Below, piece by piece: positions 22,776 to 31,855 of a DNA stretch of 64,000 nucleotides. The notes beneath the pieces are model-generated. The model was not told the DNA's origin. It ran no database searches and was given only the letters and a program-made list of their open reading frames with translations. Position 1 is the stretch's first letter. Each line of letters starts with the position of its first letter. Source of the stretch: FEN-1191 sp036490715 (GTDB lineage Bacteria; Pseudomonadota; Gammaproteobacteria; Steroidobacterales; Steroidobacteraceae); the NCBI GenBank assembly GCA_036490715.1, contig DASXDL010000037.1:62001-126000 (forward strand), given 5' to 3'. The position numbers were made by a program, and so were the translations under genes.

Positions 22776-25364
22776 ATGACGCGCAGTCGACGCCGTAAAT
22801 TACAGCGCATTCACACATCATTGTGCACAGCGATGGTGCGTACGGGTCTTCCTGTTGTATCGGCGCTACTCGCCGCGCAGCCCGGGTGGGCGGACGACGC
22901 GGCCGATGTCGGGGCCCTTCAAGAAGTTGTCGTGACCGCACAGAAGGTGGCGGAGAATCTGCAGGACGTGCCACTGAGCGTCGAAGTGCTCGATACCAAA
23001 ACCATCGAGCAGTTGAACATTGCCAATCTCGACGACTACGTCAAATTCTCACCCAGCATTTCCTACAACCGCGGCTTCGGCCAAGGCGGCAACGCCCAGC
23101 CGGGTATCTCGCACCTCTACATCCGTGGCCTGGTGAGCGGCGGCGACGGCAACCACTCGGGCTCGCAGCCCAGCGTCGGCACGTATCTGGATGAGCAGCC
23201 GGTAACCACCATCGATGGCACGGTCGACGTGCATGTCTACGATGTCGAGCGCATCGAGGTACTCGAGGGCCCGCAAGGCACGCTGTATGGCGCCAGCTCC
23301 GAATCCGGCACGGTGCGCATCATCACCAATAAGCCGGACCCGACCAAGTTCAGTGCCGGCATCGACGTCCAGGGCAACACCGTCGATCACGGCGGGCAGG
23401 GCTGGGAGTTCGAGGGCTACGTCAACCTGCCAATCAACTCGTGGGCAGCCGTGCGGCTGGTCGGCTGGGCCGAGCACGACGCTGGCTATATCAGCAATGT
23501 CGCGGGGACCAGCGCCCCGGGCTGCATCGTCAACGGCGTGCGCACCTATCCGAACTGGAGCGGCCAGCTGGTCGGATTCGCCCCGGGGTACCCGGACACC
23601 GCGTTTCCATGCCCGACGCCGGGCGTGCTCGGCGCCGGGGCGGTCAACAACAATCAGTTCCTTCGCAGCGACTACAACACCGCCGACACCCGCGGCGGTC
23701 GCGGCGCGGTCAAGATCGACATCGGCGACAACTGGACGGTGACGCCCACGGTCATGGGCCAGACACTCAACAGCAACGGCTTCTTCGGCTATGACCCGTC
23801 GATCGGTGCGCTCGAGGTCAGCCACTACGGCCCGGAAAGCAGCCAGGACTCCTGGACGCAGTCGGCGCTAACGATCGAAGGCAAGTTCAGCAACTTCGAT
23901 CTGGTGTACTCCGGCGGCTACATGAAGCGAACCACGCACTCGATCGCCGACTACAGCGACTATTCAGAGTTCTACGACCGCTACTACGGTTCAGGCACCA
24001 ATTGGCTTGGTGACGGCGGCACGCCGATCGACCCGGTGGAGCTGGTCAATACCATCGGCTACTACCAGAAATGGAGCCACGAACTGCGGCTGTCGACGCC
24101 GACCGATCTGCCGGTGCACGCCACGATCGGCGCATTCATCGAGCGTCAATTGCACGACATCTGGGAACAGTACGTGATGCCGGGCTACGGATTCACCAAT
24201 CCGTACGGCGGCAACCCCGACGGCCTCGCCAGCGCGCTGTCGATCCCGGGGCGCAACAACAGCATCTGGCTGACCGACGAGCAGCGTGTCGATCGAGACA
24301 AGGCCGTGTTCCTGCAGGCCACGTGGGATATCACCTCGCAGCTGTCGCTCAACGGCGGCGTGCGTTACTTTGATTACGACAATTCGCTCGAAGGCTTCTA
24401 CGGCTTTTCGCTCGCCTACGACAACCTCTCCGGCTTCTCCAGCGGCATGAAGGGCTGCTTCATGGGCCCATCCACCGTCGGAGCGCCTTGCACCAATTTG
24501 AATTTTGAGACCAGTGATCACGGCGTCGTGCCGCGAGCCAACATCACTTTCAAATTTACTCCGGATCTTATGGTCTACGCGACCTACTCACGCGGCTTTC
24601 GGCCCGGCGGCGTCAATCGAACGGCCGCACCGGGGTTTGGACCCTATCAGCCTGACTATCTGGACAACTACGAGATCGGCTGGAAGACCGAGTGGTTCGA
24701 TCACCGCCTGCGATGGAATGGCGCGGTGTTTCTGGAGGACTGGCGCAATTTCCAGTTCTCATTCCTCGGCCCCAACAGCCTGACCGTCGTCGAGAACGCC
24801 GGCAACGCGCGCGTCAAAGGCGTCGAAAACGAGATCGAGTGGGCGCCGGTCCGGGAATTGCGGCTGAGTGCCAACTTCACGTTTCTGCAGGCCCAGTTGC
24901 TCGACAACTACTGCGGCCAGCCGGGCGTCACCAGCTGCGCCAGCCAGTCTACGCCCGAACCTTATCTGTCTAGTCCGCTGGTCGGCCCGCTGGCTCCGGC
25001 CGGCACCAATTTGCCCATCACTCCGCACTTCAAGGGCAACTTTGTCGTGCGCTACAACTTCGGCGAGTTCGCCGGTTGGAATCCATTCGGCCAAGCGTCG
25101 TTCGTATACCAGTCCTCGACCACGCCGCTGCTGCGGGTGGATGAGGCGGCGATCGTCGGCACGATGCCCTCGTATGGGCTGATCGACCTAGCGGCCGGAG
25201 CAGAACGCGACAATCTGATGGTGCAGCTGTACGTGACCAACGTCGGTGATCGGCTGGCGCAGCTGACGCGCTTCGTCGAGACCAACCCGCAGATCGATCC
25301 GCAGCCCTACATCATTCCGAGCCAGCCGCGCACGATCGCGCTCAAGGTGGGCTACAAGTTCTAG
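22776..25364 (+). CDS. TonB-dependent outer-membrane receptor
   Basis: 862 residues with AGAGGG before the ATG. A signal peptide (about 15-39) is followed by a TonB-box-like stretch (LQEVVVTAQK), a plug domain (DVPLSVEVLD to GPQGTLYGASSESGTVRI) and a long 22-strand-type barrel ending in KVGYKF with the typical terminal Phe. The plug motifs and the RGFRPGGVN segment are like those of the large receptor group in Sphingomonadales and Steroidobacter relatives that take up hydrophobic or carbohydrate substrates. Substrate is unknown. Its stop shares the palindrome CTAG (25361-25364) with the convergent amidohydrolase gene. Confidence 0.95.
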   Translation: MTRSRRRKLQRIHTSLCTAMVRTGLPVVSALLAAQPGWADDAADVGALQEVVVTAQKVAENLQDVPLSVEVLDTKTIEQLNIANLDDYVKFSPSISYNRGFGQGGNAQPGISHLYIRGLVSGGDGNHSGSQPSVGTYLDEQPVTTIDGTVDVHVYDVERIEVLEGPQGTLYGASSESGTVRIITNKPDPTKFSAGIDVQGNTVDHGGQGWEFEGYVNLPINSWAAVRLVGWAEHDAGYISNVAGTSAPGCIVNGVRTYPNWSGQLVGFAPGYPDTAFPCPTPGVLGAGAVNNNQFLRSDYNTADTRGGRGAVKIDIGDNWTVTPTVMGQTLNSNGFFGYDPSIGALEVSHYGPESSQDSWTQSALTIEGKFSNFDLVYSGGYMKRTTHSIADYSDYSEFYDRYYGSGTNWLGDGGTPIDPVELVNTIGYYQKWSHELRLSTPTDLPVHATIGAFIERQLHDIWEQYVMPGYGFTNPYGGNPDGLASALSIPGRNNSIWLTDEQRVDRDKAVFLQATWDITSQLSLNGGVRYFDYDNSLEGFYGFSLAYDNLSGFSSGMKGCFMGPSTVGAPCTNLNFETSDHGVVPRANITFKFTPDLMVYATYSRGFRPGGVNRTAAPGFGPYQPDYLDNYEIGWKTEWFDHRLRWNGAVFLEDWRNFQFSFLGPNSLTVVENAGNARVKGVENEIEWAPVRELRLSANFTFLQAQLLDNYCGQPGVTSCASQSTPEPYLSSPLVGPLAPAGTNLPITPHFKGNFVVRYNFGEFAGWNPFGQASFVYQSSTTPLLRVDEAAIVGTMPSYGLIDLAAGAERDNLMVQLYVTNVGDRLAQLTRFVETNPQIDPQPYIIPSQPRTIALKVGYKF

Positions 25365-26677
25365 TGTGAACGCTTGCCGGCAGGCATCAGCTCGCGCAGC
25401 GCCACCACTTCGGCGGCGATGGTCGCCTTGATGGTGGGCTCGCGATCAGGCGCGAACAGCGGCGAGTGCAGCGATGGCAGCGGTGTTCCGGTTTTGATCG
25501 ATGCCTCGACCAGCGCCTCCGGCTGCGCGCCCACTCGCAGCATCAGCGTCGGCACACCGGCGCGCTGATAATCGGAGAAGTCCTCCGACACCATCTCCGG
25601 CTGCACGTCCTGGACCTGCGCGGCGCCAAGCTCGCGCTGCAGCGCGGCCGCGACTCGCTTGGTGAGCTCCGGATCATTGATGATGGCGTAACCGGGATCG
25701 AGCCGCTCGATGGTCGGCGGCTGCGGCGCGCCGGCAGCCGCGGCTTCGGCTTTGGTGATGCGTTCGATCGCTTCCAGCAGATGCGTGCGCACTGCCTCGG
25801 TATAGCAGCGCACCGTGAGCTCAAGCTTAACGTCGTCGGGAATGATGTTGGGTCGGCTGCCGCCGTGAATCGATCCGACCGTGACCACTGCCGGCTCGAG
25901 CGGCGGATTTTCGCGCGCGACGATGGTCTGCAGCGTGACGATGGTGCGCGCCGCGATCACGATCGGATCGACGGTAGTCTCGGGCCGGGCGCCGTGGCCG
26001 CCCTTGCCGTGGATGGTGATATTGACGGTGTCGGAGTTGGCGAAGAACGGCCCGGCGTGATAACCGACCAGGCCGGCCGGATAACGGGCATCGTCATGCA
26101 CAGCGAGCGCATAAGCCGGTTTCGGGAAGCGCGTGAACAGACCATCCTCGAGCATGGCCTGCGCGCCCGCGCCCAATTCCTCGGCCGGTTGCCCGATCAG
26201 CATCAGCGTACCGCGCCAGCGCGTGCGATCGCCGGCCATGATCCGGGCCGTGCCCATCCAAGAGGCCATGTGGATATCGTGGCCGCAGGCGTGTGCCACG
26301 CCCACTTCGACCCCGTCGTCATCGGTGGCGCGCACGGTGCTGGCGAACGGCAGGCCGGTGCGCTCGGTCACCGGCAGCGCATCCAGCTCGGTGCGCAGCA
26401 TGATCACCGGACCGTCGCCGTTCTTCAGCAGTCCGACCACGCCGGTACGACCGACACCGGTCGTGACTTCGAATCCGAGCGCCTTCAGACCGGAGGCCAG
26501 AGTGGCCGCGGTCTGCTGTTCACGAAACGACAGCTCCGGATGCTGATGCAGGTGGATGTACAGCGCCTCGGACTGCGCGTAGATGGCATCCACCTCGGTG
26601 CGGATGCCGCCGCTGGCGTGCGCCCCGCCCGCCGATAACAGCAGCAGCATCGCACAGCCCATCAATGTAGCGCGCAT
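25361..26677 (-). CDS. Exported M20-family amidohydrolase
   Basis: 438 residues with a signal peptide (about 1-21). It has the M20D pattern: HQHPELSFREQQTA, the metal-site segment AHACGHDIHMASW (Cys131, His133), the catalytic GQPAEELGAGAQAM (Glu166/Glu167) and a dimerisation segment HGKGGHGARPETTVDPI. These enzymes remove N-acyl groups from amino acids or hydrolyse indole-amide-type conjugates. The exported location suggests use of external or periplasmic substrates. Last gene of the operon that starts at DUF4331; it begins 6 bases after the HupE-like stop. Confidence 0.93.
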   Translation of the reverse strand: MRATLMGCAMLLLLSAGGAHASGGIRTEVDAIYAQSEALYIHLHQHPELSFREQQTAATLASGLKALGFEVTTGVGRTGVVGLLKNGDGPVIMLRTELDALPVTERTGLPFASTVRATDDDGVEVGVAHACGHDIHMASWMGTARIMAGDRTRWRGTLMLIGQPAEELGAGAQAMLEDGLFTRFPKPAYALAVHDDARYPAGLVGYHAGPFFANSDTVNITIHGKGGHGARPETTVDPIVIAARTIVTLQTIVARENPPLEPAVVTVGSIHGGSRPNIIPDDVKLELTVRCYTEAVRTHLLEAIERITKAEAAAAGAPQPPTIERLDPGYAIINDPELTKRVAAALQRELGAAQVQDVQPEMVSEDFSDYQRAGVPTLMLRVGAQPEALVEASIKTGTPLPSLHSPLFAPDREPTIKATIAAEVVALRELMPAGKRSH

Positions 26678-26683
26678 GGCCCA

Positions 26684-27811
26684 TCATAGCAGCGCCCGCT
26701 GTACCAGCCAGACCAGCGCCAGTGCCGCAATCGCCGCCGAACCCCACGGCATCACCGCGCGCCGATACACGGCAGCGTGACGCAACAGATAGGCGACCGG
26801 CATGACCGTCAACACCACCGCCAGCTGCCCGACCTCGATGCCCAGATTAAATGACACCAACGCGATCAGTCGGGCGCCCTGCGGCAGACCCATATCGGCC
26901 AATACCGAGGCGAACCCGAAGCCGTGCAGCAACCCGAAGGCAAAGGCGATGCGCGCGCGGCTCTCGGTGACCAGCGGAAAAACGTTGTTGAGGGCCGCCA
27001 CGATGATCGAGGCGGCGATCACCGACTCGGTCAACCGGCTCGGCAGGCGCACGATGTCGAAGGCGGCCAGCGACAGCGTGATCGAATGCGCCAGCGTGAA
27101 CGCAGTGACGACCTTGAGAATGCTGAAGAACGCCGGCTGCGCCCGTGCGACCGGCTCCCAGGCACCATGGCGGCGCAGCAGCACCGCCGGCAGCAGCAGC
27201 GACAGCAGGAACAGCAGGTGGTCGATGCCGCTCCAGATGTGCCAGACCCCAGCCTGCAGATACTCGATGAATGTGCGGGCACGCGCCGGTGCGTCAACCA
27301 CGAACACACGCGCTGGACTGGAGCCGCCCAGTACACCGGTCTGAACGGCCGTCCCGGCCTGCAAGGTCAGCAGTCCGCGATGCGATGGATCGAGCTGCTC
27401 CAGCACACGGTAGTCCACCTGCAGCTGCCGGACAGCTTCCGGACAGCGGGCCGTGAACGATACCCAGGCATAAGCGCCGTCGACGCGCTGGCGCACCTGC
27501 AATCGCTGCGGCAGCAGTGCACAGCTGCGGTCGGCCGCGCTGAACGCCAGATGCGCGGCAATGTATTGCATCAATCCCGGCCCGGCGGCGCGCAATTCGC
27601 CCCAGGTCACTTTGCCGTCGTGGTTGCGGTCGACGCCGACCGCCAGTTCCACGTCACGAACCGCCAGCTCGAGCGAGCCGTCGAGCCGCTCGCCTTGTAC
27701 CCGCAGCGTCAGAAAACCGTTGCTGGCGACGTGAGCATCGGCCGGCGGGCTGATCAGCAACCCGAGCAGCCAGCTCGCCGCCACGATCCCTGCCATCCAG
27801 TGGGTTCTCAT
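26684..27811 (-). CDS. HupE/UreJ-like membrane protein
   Basis: 375 residues. A signal peptide (about 8-26) precedes a periplasmic domain of about 180 residues that starts with HVASNGFLTLRVQGERLDG and holds an EF-hand-like loop (DRNHDGKVTWGEL). The C-terminal part is the HupE/UreJ_2 membrane unit with about six segments and the motifs VWHIWSGIDHLLFLLSLLLP, FTLAHSITLSLA and GLLHGFGFASVLADMGLP. Histidines in these segments suggest a metal-related role. Classical HupE/UreJ work as nickel permeases for hydrogenase or urease, but neither enzyme is encoded nearby, so the cargo is open. Its start overlaps the TPR gene stop by four bases. Confidence 0.9.
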   Translation of the reverse strand: MRTHWMAGIVAASWLLGLLISPPADAHVASNGFLTLRVQGERLDGSLELAVRDVELAVGVDRNHDGKVTWGELRAAGPGLMQYIAAHLAFSAADRSCALLPQRLQVRQRVDGAYAWVSFTARCPEAVRQLQVDYRVLEQLDPSHRGLLTLQAGTAVQTGVLGGSSPARVFVVDAPARARTFIEYLQAGVWHIWSGIDHLLFLLSLLLPAVLLRRHGAWEPVARAQPAFFSILKVVTAFTLAHSITLSLAAFDIVRLPSRLTESVIAASIIVAALNNVFPLVTESRARIAFAFGLLHGFGFASVLADMGLPQGARLIALVSFNLGIEVGQLAVVLTVMPVAYLLRHAAVYRRAVMPWGSAAIAALALVWLVQRALL

Positions 27812-28995
27812 GGGCTTGCCTTCTGCAAAGCATCGAGTCGGGCGTCCTCGAGCCCGCGCTGGCGTACGAACTCCAGCGCCGGCGCGGCCGCCTCGGGCTG
27901 GCCCGCCGCCTGCGCCGCACGCACTAGCACCAGCACGTCCTCCGGCTCACGCTGCACTTGCCAGTTCTGCTGGGCCGCGACCAGCGAGGCCGCGGGCGCA
28001 CGCTCCACATCGAGCAGAAAGCGCGCCTGCTCGCGCCGGTGCACCGCCTCGCCGCGCTGCTCCTCGACCTGAAAAGCGCTGGCCAACAGCGCGCGATCGT
28101 TGGCGTCGCGCCGATTGCCAAGGATCTGCTCGGCCAGCACGATTCGCAGCAGCATCGGTTCCATCGACTCGTGGCCGGACAGCAAGGCCTGCGCCTCGGC
28201 AGCACGTCGCTGACGCAGCAGCAGATCGGCGTAGGCGGCGCGCACGAAGAAATCATCCGGCTTGAGCTGCAGCCCTTCGCGCCACCAATGTTCGGCGGCG
28301 CCATCCTGGCCGAGGCGTACCGCCATCTCGCCCAGTTCGGAATAGCGCCAGGCCCGCAGTTCGATTCCGAGTCCCTGCTGCGGCAGGCCCTGCACGGCCT
28401 CATAGGCCTCGCGCAGGTGGCCGGTCAGACCCCGCAGACTCTGCTCGCACAAGCCGGTCACGACGCTATCGGCCTGCGCCGCCAGATGGGCACAGGCCTG
28501 TTGTGCCTGATCGTATCGACCGAGCACCCGCAGCACCGTGGCGCGGGTGAGCCAGGCCTGCACATTGTCAGGATCGGTCTGCAGCGCCAGATCGAGCTGT
28601 TCGAGCGCGGTGCCGAAGTCGTGCCGGCTCTGCTCTATCGTCGCCGTCAGCACGCGCACTGACGCGGGCACCGGCGCCTGTTGCAGCCAGGGTTGCAGCA
28701 CCGCCTCCGCGTAGCCCAGCTGGCGCAGGTCCCCGGTCGAACGAGCCTGCGCGATATGAAACTGCGCCAGCGGCAGCGCGATATCCAGTCGTGTGCTCGC
28801 CAGCGCGCGCACTGACGCAGTCTGGTGCCGCACCCCGAGCGGTAGTTCCGCCAGCAGCTGATCGTCGGTCGCCGGCACGTACGGCAGCCGCGGCGCGCTG
28901 CCGTGCGCGCCGCGCACCATGACCAGGCCGGTGATCAGGGCCGGGATCAGCACCGCCGCCGTCAATAACCAGCGACGGCGGTGCAGGCTGCGCAT
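27808..28995 (-). CDS. Membrane-anchored TPR protein
   Basis: 395 residues from ATG 28995; a GTG at 29007 would add four residues. One N-terminal membrane segment (about 8-25) places the rest in the periplasm. The body contains tetratricopeptide repeats (for example ALEQLDLALQTDPDNVQAWL, TRATVLRVLGRYDQAQQACA, AAEHWWREGLQLKPDDFFVR). It is the third gene of the DUF4331-lipoprotein-TPR-HupE-M20 operon (16-base gap upstream, 4-base overlap downstream). Likely a scaffold that brings the exported partners together. Confidence 0.85.
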   Translation of the reverse strand: MRSLHRRRWLLTAAVLIPALITGLVMVRGAHGSAPRLPYVPATDDQLLAELPLGVRHQTASVRALASTRLDIALPLAQFHIAQARSTGDLRQLGYAEAVLQPWLQQAPVPASVRVLTATIEQSRHDFGTALEQLDLALQTDPDNVQAWLTRATVLRVLGRYDQAQQACAHLAAQADSVVTGLCEQSLRGLTGHLREAYEAVQGLPQQGLGIELRAWRYSELGEMAVRLGQDGAAEHWWREGLQLKPDDFFVRAAYADLLLRQRRAAEAQALLSGHESMEPMLLRIVLAEQILGNRRDANDRALLASAFQVEEQRGEAVHRREQARFLLDVERAPAASLVAAQQNWQVQREPEDVLVLVRAAQAAGQPEAAAPALEFVRQRGLEDARLDALQKASP

Positions 28996-29011
28996 CGGCC
29001 AGCCCACGTCT

Positions 29012-29269
29012 CTACATCCCGTTGATGGCGACCGGTGCCGTGTCCTCGCTGGTATCGCTGAGGCTCAGCGCACCATCGTCGACGGCGATCGGTGCAGCGC
29101 TGTCCGAGGTCTTCTGCGCCAAGGCCAAAACGGCGTTGGTGTCGAGCGTCTGACCCATCGACGGCGGCGGCTGCGTCATCGCCGGGCCGCTGCTATTGCC
29201 GCCACCGCAGGCGCTGAGCCCGAGGCCAGCCAGCGCGCTCACGGTGGTAATCCGGGTAATACGTTTCAT
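29012..29269 (-). CDS. Small lipoprotein of unknown function
   Basis: 85 residues. AAGGGGG lies 5 bases before the ATG. The lipobox LGLSAC makes Cys21 the lipidated residue; the mature 65 residues are Gly/Ser/Pro-rich and acidic with no recognised domain. It sits 9 bases after DUF4331 and 16 bases before the TPR gene, so it is a fixed part of that operon. Small proteins with this look commonly accompany DUF4331 genes, as far as I recall. Function unknown. Confidence 0.8.
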   Translation of the reverse strand: MKRITRITTVSALAGLGLSACGGGNSSGPAMTQPPPSMGQTLDTNAVLALAQKTSDSAAPIAVDDGALSLSDTSEDTAPVAINGM

Positions 29270-29278
29270 GGCGCCCCC

Positions 29279-30826
29279 TTAGTCGTTGACACTGGTGGGC
29301 GAGCCGGCCAGCGCCGTGTTCAGGTACGGAAAAGCGCCGAGGTAGTTTTCCGGATTGGGCTCGGCGCCGTCGGTGTAGTGCAGTTGGCGCGAGGCGTCGG
29401 AGGCCGGATCCGGATCCATCGAGCTGCCATCGAACGGCGACAGCAGCACGCCCATCGCCACACGCAGCTCGATGTCGACCACGTCGTCGACCGGGCGTCG
29501 GCCATTGGGGAATCCCGACAGGTCGCCGCCGATCACGCCGAGGTCGTTCTGCGATCCCTGCGCCGTCACCGCGGTGCTGGTGTTCAGACGCAGCTCCTCG
29601 GACGGGGTAACCGACATCGGCTTGTTCAGACCGGTGATGCCGGTCAGAAATGCCGCTTCAAGATCGGCGCGCGGATAGACGTTCGGCGCCAGCACACCGG
29701 CTGAACCAAACAGCGTCTGCAGCAGCACCGGCAGCGATGGATTGGTGACGTAGTCGGCGAACTGCGCGTCGTCCTTGGGCGCGGACGCATTCCAGCGATC
29801 CTTGTCCGGCAGGCCGACCACCAGCTCGTTGACCAGCGGCATGCCCAGACGCGACACCTGGGACCAGGCGCCGCCCTGTACGGCCGCTCCGGTCGGGCTG
29901 CTGACAGCGCCGACGCTGGCGACGCTCTTGCTGCTCTGGGGCGCGGGATTGAGCACCGCCGCCTGTCGCAGGCTCGCCGTGGTCCAGCCGCCGATGACCG
30001 GATCGTTGCCGGCCGTCAGGCACGCGGCCGGCAGCTCGAGTGCAATGGAGGTGACGTTGTAGCCGGCCAGTGAGTTCGGTGCCAGCTGCCGGGCATTCAT
30101 GCCCATCGGCGCCAGTTCCTCGACCGGATAGCGGATGTTAACCAGATCGAAGGTCTCGCCGAGGTTGACGACGAAGCCGTCCTGGCGCTGGCCAACGAAA
30201 ACGCGTCCCGGCTGGTTGCATCCGGGGACGGTGATCGTGTGAATGAAGCTGGCGGCATAGCTGGCGTAGTCGGCGATCGACTTGACTCCGATGTTGTCCA
30301 ACGGCTTGGTGAAGCTCGTGCCGCCGGAGGTGGCATCGGTGACCTGCGCCGCGGTGCCCGAGCGCCGGTCGCCGCGCACCACGGTGACGGTGTAGGTCTC
30401 TGCCACGTTCTGGGCGCTCATGTTGCTGCTGGTGACGGGGCCGATGTTGACCAGCGGTACCGGTATCGACTTGCCACCGGCCATCACGGCCAGGCCGTTG
30501 TTGACGGTGGTGAAACGGAACTGGAACGTGAGCTCTTCCTTACCGTCGCCGTTGTTGTCGATCAGGATTTCATACAGAGCGCTCGGGTCCATCGTGTAAT
30601 AGTTAGGACCGCCCTGCGGGTTTTCGAACGGCTGGTAGCTCGCTATCAGCGTGACGTAGCCGGTGCGCCCGGGCTCGTAACTGTTGAACATGTAGAAGTC
30701 AGTGCCGTCGACCTTCGGCCGCGTGCTGATGAACGGCGCCTCGCGGTGACTGGAAGCCAGCGCCGCGGCAGCGACAACACAGGCGAGCGTGCCCGCCAGG
30801 ATGCGGGCCGTGAGATTGGAGTACAT
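29279..30826 (-). CDS. Exported DUF4331 protein
   Basis: 515 residues from ATG 30826, chosen because GGGAGG lies 9 bases upstream and a signal peptide follows at once (ILAGTLACVVAAAALA); the frame is open to 30919. The mature N-terminus is diagnostic for DUF4331: SSHREAPFISTRPKVDGTDF, YMFNSYEPGR, and LYEILIDNNGDGKEELTFQF. A conserved histidine near the mature N-terminus (SSHREAP) suggests a metal site. The role of the family is not known to me; it is exported and heads an operon with a lipoprotein, a TPR protein, a HupE-like membrane protein and an amidohydrolase. Confidence 0.9.
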   Translation of the reverse strand: MYSNLTARILAGTLACVVAAAALASSHREAPFISTRPKVDGTDFYMFNSYEPGRTGYVTLIASYQPFENPQGGPNYYTMDPSALYEILIDNNGDGKEELTFQFRFTTVNNGLAVMAGGKSIPVPLVNIGPVTSSNMSAQNVAETYTVTVVRGDRRSGTAAQVTDATSGGTSFTKPLDNIGVKSIADYASYAASFIHTITVPGCNQPGRVFVGQRQDGFVVNLGETFDLVNIRYPVEELAPMGMNARQLAPNSLAGYNVTSIALELPAACLTAGNDPVIGGWTTASLRQAAVLNPAPQSSKSVASVGAVSSPTGAAVQGGAWSQVSRLGMPLVNELVVGLPDKDRWNASAPKDDAQFADYVTNPSLPVLLQTLFGSAGVLAPNVYPRADLEAAFLTGITGLNKPMSVTPSEELRLNTSTAVTAQGSQNDLGVIGGDLSGFPNGRRPVDDVVDIELRVAMGVLLSPFDGSSMDPDPASDASRQLHYTDGAEPNPENYLGAFPYLNTALAGSPTSVND

Positions 30827-30964
30827 GAGCAAGACCTCCCGAGGACGAAAACCAGGCACCGGTGGTACCTTTGGGATCGTTCGCAGGTGTATACGAGCGG
30901 GCGCTCGCGTTGGATGCATCGCCGCGGAAAATCGGCGCGCCGGCCGCGATCGCGGCCCGAACGA

Positions 30965-31855
30965 TTACGAAGAGGCGCGCTTAGCGCCAGCGTCCGCAGC
31001 CGCTAAGCGCGTGATCGCCGACCAGTCGAGCGCCTCGCCGCCCTGCGCCAGCAGCGCCAGAAAGCGGTCGCGCAGCAGGCTTGCGACCGGCATTGGCACG
31101 TGCAGCGCTTCTGCCGCCGCCATCGTCAGGCGAATATCCTTCAGGCCCAGCGGGGCGGCAAATCCGGCTGGCTCGAACTGCTGTTCGACGATCAGGCTGC
31201 CGTAATTCTTATAGATCGGCGCATTGAATAGCGTCGAGGTCAGCAGCTCGAGGTAAGCGCGCTGATCAACTCCGGCCTTGCCAATCAAAGCCATGGCTTC
31301 GCCCAGGGCCTCGATGGTCGAGGCAATCAGAAAGTTGCCGCTCAGCTTGATCAGGTTGGCAGCGGACGGCTCGGCACCGAAGTAGAAGCTGCGCTGACCC
31401 AGTGTCTCGAACAGGACCGCATGATCATCCACGGCGGCGCGGGCACCGGCGGTCACGATGAAGAGCTTGCCGGCCGCGGCGGCATCCGGCCGGCCGAACA
31501 CCGGCGCCGCGACGTAGCGCTGCCCGACCTTCGCATGAGCCGCAGCCAGTTCGCCCGACAGCGCGACACTGACCGTGCTCATGCTCAGATGCGCGGTGCC
31601 GCTGTCGGCGCTGGCCAGCATCCCGCCGGGTTCGAACACCACACTGCGCACGGCCTCATCGTTCGCCAGCATGGTGATGACGGCCTCGCCGCGACAGGCA
31701 TCGGCCACGCGCGTGGCTACGCGCGCACCTAAATCGGCCAACGGCCGGGCGCGCTCGGAAGTGCGGTTGTACACCGTGAGCTCATGACCGGCCTGAATCA
31801 GCCGGGTGGCCATCGCTGCACCCATACGCCCAAGGCCGATGAAACCGACCTTCAT
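30965..31855 (-). CDS. NAD(P)-dependent beta-hydroxyacid dehydrogenase
   Basis: 296 residues. The Rossmann start MKVGFIGLGRMGAAMATRLI has the GxGxxG loop; the substrate-binding segment STVS at about 93-96 and the catalytic Lys170 in NLIKLSGNFL are typical of the 3-hydroxyisobutyrate/tartronate-semialdehyde/glyoxylate reductase group. The substrate is probably a small 3-hydroxyacid, but the exact one cannot be read from sequence. Its start overlaps the glutathione peroxidase stop by four bases, so the two are co-translated. Confidence 0.92.
   Translation of the reverse strand: MKVGFIGLGRMGAAMATRLIQAGHELTVYNRTSERARPLADLGARVATRVADACRGEAVITMLANDEAVRSVVFEPGGMLASADSGTAHLSMSTVSVALSGELAAAHAKVGQRYVAAPVFGRPDAAAAGKLFIVTAGARAAVDDHAVLFETLGQRSFYFGAEPSAANLIKLSGNFLIASTIEALGEAMALIGKAGVDQRAYLELLTSTLFNAPIYKNYGSLIVEQQFEPAGFAAPLGLKDIRLTMAAAEALHVPMPVASLLRDRFLALLAQGGEALDWSAITRLAAADAGAKRASS

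Noticed and set aside
25466..26638. 390-codon open frame on the plus strand
   Set aside because: Antisense of the M20 amidohydrolase, which has intact catalytic motifs.
26684..27811. Nickel permease for hydrogenase or urease
   Set aside because: No hydrogenase or urease structural or accessory genes are present nearby; only the family name suggests it.
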